64,000 nt of DNA from Thunnus maccoyii (taxonomy: Eukaryota > Chordata > Actinopteri > Scombriformes > Scombridae): positions 4,737,151 through 4,801,150 of the forward strand of contig NC_056548.1 in the NCBI RefSeq assembly GCF_910596095.1. The letters are read 5' to 3'. Within the stretch, counting starts at the first letter, position 1; each line of letters starts with the position of its first letter. The notes beneath the pieces were generated by a model, which searched no databases, was not told the origin of the DNA, and was given only the letters and a program-made list of their open reading frames with translations. The translations under genes and the position numbers were made by a program. Below are positions 59,050 through 64,000 of this stretch, piece after piece.

Positions 59050-62000
59050 GTGCTCGGTGACTTTAAATGGTGTGACAAGTCATGGAGAGAGACCTTTTCT
59101 AGTCTGAAGATTTGGTGCTACAGTCAGAAGATTCTCTATTTATTGAAGGTTACAGAAGCATTTAAATGAAAATTTTAATTCACATAATTAAATTAAATTT
59201 CTCCTCTACTAATTATTCTCTATTGTTAACTAGAGCCGTTTGGTATTGACTGAAATGTGTCCATATGTCACCAGAGCTGCAACTAACGATTATTTTCATT
59301 ATCAATTAATCTGTCAATTATTTTATCAATGAATCGATTAGTCGTTTGGTCCATTTGGTACATTAATTGTCTGAAAATGGTGAAAAATGTCGACCACTGT
59401 TCTCTAAAGCCTGAGATGACGTCTTCAAATGTCCCAAAAATATTCAGTTACTGTCACAGAAGATTAAAGAAACTGGAAAATAAGAAGCTGCAACCAGATA
59501 ATTTGAGATTACATTTGTGTTTTTTCTCTTAAAAGTTGACTCAGAACAGTTGATGGCGATTAATTTTCTATCAATTGATTAATTGTTGCAGCTCAAATCA
59601 AAAGAAAATAAACTCTTCCAATAATTGATTACCTGTTAAAGTAACTTTAAAGCAAAAATGCCAAACATTACGGTTCCATATTATATGAGAATTTGCTGCT
59701 TTTCTTGGTCGTCACACAGTAAAAGACATATAGTTCATGTATGTTGTAGGTAGTAATATTTTGGGGTTTTGTGCTGTTTGCCTGAAAAAAACAAGACATT
59801 TGACGATGTCAAATTGTGCTCTATGGATATTTGTTTTCTCATATCTTATAGACTAAATGATTAATCAATCAAATTTATCATCAAATAACATGATAATGAA
59901 AATAATCCTTAGTTATAGAACTGTGTTTAGAAGCTGTCAGATTAGTAATCTATTCATAATTATTATTCTTTGATCAGATATTCTGATTGAATTTAAAATA
60001 TTCTGCTGATTTTAGACTGTTTATATTAAAGTTTAACATTTGAGAACTTTCACTTCTTTTGTTGGATAGCATCATCAGTTAGACCATCTCGTCCAGTAAG
60101 TACCACTGTAGTTCAAACCTCTAACCTCTAGTTTCTGTTATAGATTTGTTTTCTTCGAATCCAAACTAAAATAACCGTAATGACATCACTGTGACGTCTT
60201 CAGGGTTATTTTCTCAGACTTGACAAAGCTCCTCCAGAACCACAAATTGTACCACTGTGACTTGATATCGATGCAATACATAATTAAACTAAATTAAAAA
60301 CTGATGTTTCTGATGAGCTCTAAACGTATCACGCCGTCCTCCTGCAGTGAATACTACTTCAGCCTCCACAACCTGGAGCGGGACTTCTTCCTGAGGAGGA
60401 AGATGGACGCGCAGGGCTTCCTCCCCATCTCCCTCATCGCCAGCTTCCACAGAGTCCAGGCCCTCACCACCGACATCAGCCTCATCATCGAGGTAATCGC
60501 ATCGTCAATAAGTCCACTCTTTACTCCGTACTTACTTTTGTACACAGAGATCTGCAGCTTCACATATAAAAGTGTGTTTGTTTTCATTTTAATCCCATAA
60601 TGAGTTCGGTTTATGAAAGCTGGGACGTGGCTATACTCTGGAGTTCGGAGATGTGAAGATGTATGTGTTTCTGCTCTCCAGGCCCTGAAGAGCAGCACGG
60701 AGGTGGAGCTGGTGGACGACAGGGTTCGCTGTAAAACCGACCCGGAGCGCTGGCCCATCGCCGTCCCCACCGTCGTGGGTTCCCCTCGCACCGACTTCTC
60801 TCAGCTCATCAACTGTCCCGAGTTCGTTCCTCGACAGACACTCAACTCTGCAAAGACCGGTCAGTATAGAAGTCGTCTTTATGAAGATTAAAGTGAAGAC
60901 AAACTTCATCAAAAGACCAAAACAATGAGTTGATCTACTGTTTATCCAAAGTCTGATCTCATTCCTCTGTACAAAACCACAATACCAAATACTTTACTAC
61001 AATAACAAAATGTTAGGACATTTTCTAAGTTGGTTTGCCTTTTTTAAAAATAAAAAAACTTGTATTTTTAAAGATCTGTGTCTGTTGGTAGGAACCAGTG
61101 AGCTCAGGGCTCAGAGCCACAGACAGTGGAGGGAACATATTGAGAAACATGTTGGTTTTGGTCTTTTTATGGGATTTTTGTCAATAACCAAAAATGTAGA
61201 GCATCTTTTAGTCTTATCCTTACAAAATTCAAAGGTGCTAGTTGTTAATTACTGAGTATTTGTGTACATGAGTTGATTAGAGCTAAAAGGATTATTTAAG
61301 AAATTTAATGGGCAACAATGACTTTTTTTTTGATTGTTTAAGTGATTTTTCAAGTAAAAATGCCAACATCCTCTGTTTCCTGGTTCTCCAATGTGAAGAT
61401 TCGCTGCTTTTCTTCAATAATTAATTTCAATATTTATTAATATACAGATGATACAGATTAATACAGATTCATAGATTCACTGGTTGGTTAATAAAATGTC
61501 TGAAAATAGTAAAAAAATGTTTTCTTTTGTCAGATCGACAACTCAACAGACAAAGAGATTCAGTTTAGTGTCACAGAGAACAAAGAAAAGCAGCGATTAT
61601 TCACATTTGAAAAGCTTGAACCAGAAGATTTTTGTCATTTTTGCATCATAAATTACTTCAAAAATCAAAAACGCAAAATATTTGCTGGTTTCAGCTTCTC
61701 ATATGTGATGATTTAATGTTTTTCTTCGTTATAAATGATAATAAACTGTGTTCCTGTTTAAGATGAACAAAAACATATGAAGACGTCACCTTTGACTCTG
61801 TGAAATTATAATGCAGAGTTTTCACTTTTTTCTGACATTTTATAGACAAAATGATTAATTAAGAGAATGATTTGCAGATTAGTAAATAATGAAAATACTC
61901 GTTAGCTGCAGCCTTTCTCTAGTGTGAACATAATGTGCATCTTGGCTTCTTAGAAACATAAATATAAATTTGTACAGAATAGAAAAGCAAACTGGAAGAA

Positions 62001-64000
62001 CTAGTAAAATACTCGTCCATATTAACTCTCCTTCTCTCTCTGATGTCGTGGTTTCAAGTTGAAAGCTGTAGAATCTTAACGAGTGTTGAGACGAGCGTTT
62101 CAGACTTTAGCACCTCGCCGCCTAAATGCGAGCCGACAGCGTGATGTGTGATGTTAAAACTCTGCTGAAGGTTGTCTGAGTGTCTGTGTGATGTGACGGG
62201 CCTTTCAGCTTCATCGCCCGCGAAGGAGACTCCTCCCGAGTCCGCGCAGCCTCAGGACTCGGCCGAGCCCGGCTCCTCCGGCAAGGAGTCGCTCCCCGCC
62301 GCGGACGCCTCCAAAGACGCCCCCGCCCCCGACGCCTGGATCCAGGTGGAGAAACGCCACCGACAGCCCTCCGGCAAGGGAAAGGTACCGAGCGGCAGCT
62401 TCAGGCCTATGATCTTTCCATTTTTCATTTCTCCCATCATCCCTTTTTTTTTCCTGTTTCTCATTAACTTTCATCTTTTTTTCCCGTCTGTGTTCGCCCT
62501 CCTTTCTCTCCTTCGTCTCTCGGCCGACAGCACGTCAGCGATGACGTGTGTGTCGTCGACTCCTCTCCTCCCTCAGAGCCTCTTCCCGACCTCCTCCCCT
62601 CTGCAGTTGAGTACTCCTCTCAGTCACCCATCACAGCTTTTCCTTCTCCCCCTTTTTTCCTCTCCGTGCTTCTCATGTTTTCCATTTCTGACACTGACTC
62701 TTATTTCCTGCTCGTTGCATTTTCCATATTTGCTGAACCTCGTTATTTATCGGTTCTATTTGTCTCTCAAACCTTTATCTCACCTTTTTAAATTTCAAGT
62801 GAAAAAAGTCACCAATCATCTGTTTCTGGAAAATCATTGCATCATGTGAACCAGAACCAGCTTTCTCCAAAATATGACCTTTATCTAACATATTATTGTT
62901 AGTAGATGATCATCAATCATGTCTCCATCTGCTTTGTAGTTTATGTAGAGCTGCAGCGATTAATCGGCTACTATTCTGATAATCAAATAATTGTTGAAGC
63001 CGTTTTTTTAAGCAAAAATGTCAAATATTCACAGGTTTGAGGCTCTCAGATGGAAGAATATGTTGCTTTTCTTGGTCATAAATTACTGTTAATATAAATT
63101 TTAATTTGATTACATCATCTTTTGCTCCAGGATATTGAGATGAGTGTTTTTCACGATTTTCTGATGTTTGATTGACCAAAATAATCTGCAGATTAATCGA
63201 TAATGTCAATAATCATTAGTTACAACCCTACAACATGAGAAATATTTTCTCCCTCAGATGTTTGTATCTGTAGTAGTTTGGTGAAACAAACTTTTTCAAC
63301 ACCTCATTTAAAATACTATTTCAGCTTGTTTTTCTACAAAAGCCTCACTTCATCTTAACAAAAGAAGCAGAATTTCTTTGATTTTCTTTATTAAATATTG
63401 ACTAAACTTAAGCAGCCTGAAGGCCACAGACTGAAACTGGCAAAATGTTGATTTTAATTGGGAACTAAAGAATAAACAGGATGACACATTCAATGCCAAC
63501 TTTTGGTACTGGACAGGTTTTGATACTCTGTGGTCACATTTCAGTCAAAAACAGTATTTAGGTCCATTCAAGCTTTTTAAACTTTAAACATTGTGGGATT
63601 TTCTGCAGATGCGTCACAAGTAGCCACATATTATGCTGGACTTTTCTGGTCTCCTAAAAAGAGTTTATTCCTTTAACTTCAATCAAGGCCACACTAAAAC
63701 ATACTGTCATTCCTATTTTTCTACTTTTTGATGTAAATTAAACCTTAAATTAGTGATTGATGAGGATTGATTAGACTTTATCTGCTGGATCTTTTTGACT
63801 TGAGTTCTGCCTTAAATAATACAAGCAGAGTTTCTTTAGGTAAACACACAAAAAACAACATTTTGTAACAATATTAAATGTTAAAGTGTTCAGTGTCTTG
63901 TCGTATGTCCGTTTGCTGACGGCCGCATGTTCTCCGTGTCCTCCAGGAACGCAGCGAGGCGCCTCCTCCCGGCCGCCGCGCCCCTCAGCAGGCCGAACCC
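43900..64000 (+). CDS. larp1: La-related protein 1, first eleven coding exons (3' part beyond window)
   Basis: Exons: 43900-44239, 48111-48172, 51748-51804, 53259-53484, 55226-55399, 56507-56632, 58229-58394, 60348-60492, 60682-60859, 62209-62384 and 63947 to the window end (1704 nt, 568 codons, phases consistent). LARP1 binds TOP mRNA 5' ends and poly(A) RNA and restrains ribosomal-protein mRNA translation downstream of mTORC1 (family knowledge). Visible marks are [13 protein letters not shown] in exon 1, [17 protein letters not shown] in exon 3, NKRKW in exon 5, an RG-rich stretch at the end of exon 6, and the La module over exons 7-9 ([35 protein letters not shown], residues about 370-455), then [15 protein letters not shown] and [11 protein letters not shown]. 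The motif set is closer to LARP1 than LARP1B. Exon 6 seems to end at a GC donor. The C-terminal DM15 repeats are not in the window. Confidence 0.9.
44925..45010 (+). repeat. Retroposon-like fragment (CAGAAATACTTTATTCGTCCC head)
   Basis: attcagaaatactttattcg followed by tccctcatggtgtagttt is the usual head of a fish dispersed repeat. Boundaries are approximate. Confidence 0.4.
45245..46760. mobile_element. Cluster of decayed ATTAATCGATTA-type MITE copies in larp1 intron 1
   Basis: At least two recognisable copies (about 45245-45560 and 45588-45915) and further eroded ones to 46760, with words such as aaacccaaagatataaaa and aatctggaaccagtaaatat. All have many differences, so they are old insertions, probably several in a row. 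Confidence 0.6.
46838..47272. mobile_element. MITE with TTAAAGGGGAACTC termini (larp1 intron 1)
   Basis: Left attaaaggggaactctacc and right ggagttcccctttaat are inverted repeats. The interior has no coding frame. It contains a ZNF143-like word, tacatttcccaaaatgc, on the minus strand at 47091-47108. Confidence 0.7.
47560..47935 (+). other. GC-rich block in larp1 intron 1, unexplained
   Basis: An unusually GC-rich stretch within an AT-rich intron, open on the plus strand from 47542 for 129 codons. The reading has no recognisable domain and no obvious splice donor at a sensible place. It could be an alternative first exon or enhancer; I cannot decide. Confidence 0.3.
49437..49640 (+). repeat. 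Possible fish dispersed repeat (TTAAAGGTGTCCTGTGGAGTT head)
   Basis: The start gttaaaggtgtcctgtggag matches a repeat head that I recall from fish genomes. The right end is not clear; it may extend to about 49920. Confidence 0.4.
50385..50443 (+). repeat. CA microsatellite
   Basis: About 29 CA units with one GA interruption near 50409, in larp1 intron 2. Confidence 0.95.
50576..50628 (+). repeat. GT microsatellite
   Basis: About 26 GT units, complementary to the CA tract 130 bases upstream. Confidence 0.95.
51062..51300 (+). mobile_element. ATTAATCGATTA-type MITE, eroded copy in larp1 intron 2
   Basis: aaagctgcaactaacggtta at the left, gtctataaaatataaaggtg and ccgaccaacagtttaaaacc in the core. 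Confidence 0.6.
51812..51833 (+). repeat. GT repeat next to the larp1 exon 3 donor
   Basis: Eleven GT units begin 7 bases after the exon 3 splice donor (gtacga at 51805). Confidence 0.9.
54430..54778. mobile_element. ATTAATCGATTA-type MITE copy in larp1 intron 4
   Basis: attagttgtaatttattgat at the left and aattgttagttgcaacccc at the right, with the core tgacagtaaattaacatttg. It is followed by a poly-T run (54781-54798). Confidence 0.65.
58864..58893 (+). repeat. Homopolymer of about 30 G
   Basis: An uninterrupted G run in larp1 intron 7. It is a strong G-quadruplex candidate, or its length could be an assembly artefact. Confidence 0.9.
59018..59052 (+). repeat. GT microsatellite in larp1 intron 7
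   Basis: GT units with one GC interruption. Confidence 0.9.
59272..59925. mobile_element. Two adjacent ATTAATCGATTA-type MITE copies in larp1 intron 7
   Basis: Copy at 59272-59600 (agagctgcaactaacgatta to gattaattgttgcagctc) followed directly by a more decayed copy to about 59925. Confidence 0.75.
61280..61915. mobile_element. Eroded tandem ATTAATCGATTA-type MITE copies in larp1 intron 9
   Basis: Words gattagagctaaaaggatta, ggttaataaaatgtctgaaa and actcgttagctgcagcc mark at least two old copies side by side. Confidence 0.6.
62531..62605 (+). other. larp1: Candidate cassette exon of larp1 (75 nt)
   Basis: Preceded by a pyrimidine-rich stretch ending cggccgacag and followed by gttgag. Its 25 codons ([20 protein letters not shown] then LLPSA) are open, and it would join exons 10 and 11 without a frame change. 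No family match is remembered, so it is a proposal only. Confidence 0.3.
62947..63228. mobile_element. ATTAATCGATTA-type MITE copy in larp1 intron 10
   Basis: tagagctgcagcgattaatc at the left and cattagttacaaccctac at the right, with aagcaaaaatgtcaaatatt in the core. Confidence 0.7.

Overview
This 64 kb window reads as an ordinary gene-bearing stretch of a ray-finned fish chromosome, probably a percomorph teleost. The evidence is short exons with GT-AG introns, vertebrate orthologues of five genes, AT-rich introns, many dinucleotide and GATA microsatellites, and several families of short non-autonomous transposons that I recognise from perch-like fish genomes. I see no bacterial or viral gene, no CRISPR array and no tRNA or rRNA gene.

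Layout. (1) 55-7290, minus strand: cdca4, a SERTA-domain transcriptional co-regulator of the cell cycle. It has one coding exon (55-975), a repeat-laden intron and a 5' non-coding exon with a CAG tract near 7018-7290. (2) 7290-11100: intergenic, mostly a large inverted pair of transposon copies with another MITE nested in one arm. (3) 11385-18160, plus: ahsa1, the activator of HSP90 ATPase, nine exons, 339 aa, including one clear GC-AG intron. (4) 20015-24730, minus: a compact, diverged relative of drap1 (NC2-alpha, histone fold), six exons, 150 aa. It converges tail to tail on ahsa1. (5) 24900-27090: intergenic, holding a TIR transposon of about 1.16 kb with a GATA array inside. (6) 27093-41284, plus: a single-domain phospholipase B (plb1-like GDSL lipase), 16 exons, 415 aa, with a signal peptide, a full catalytic set and a GPI-type tail. 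Its largest intron carries a dead L2-like LINE that was itself split by a later insertion. (7) 43900 to the window end, plus: the first eleven coding exons (568 codons) of larp1, the La-related repressor of TOP mRNA translation. The La module is complete; the C-terminal DM15 part lies beyond the window.

The genes are not an operon-like unit and have separate jobs: cell-cycle transcription, chaperone control, general transcription repression, lipid hydrolysis at the cell surface and translation control. I found no convincing new biological system. The points most worth a second look are the GC-AG introns, the diverged short drap1 copy with a CRE in its promoter and an overlapping upstream ORF, a possible phase-neutral 75-nt cassette exon in larp1, ZNF143-like motifs carried by transposon-like elements, and the nested or inverted element structures. 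Exon borders were read by eye from splice consensus, reading phase and similarity to remembered vertebrate families; no alignment or transcript data were available.
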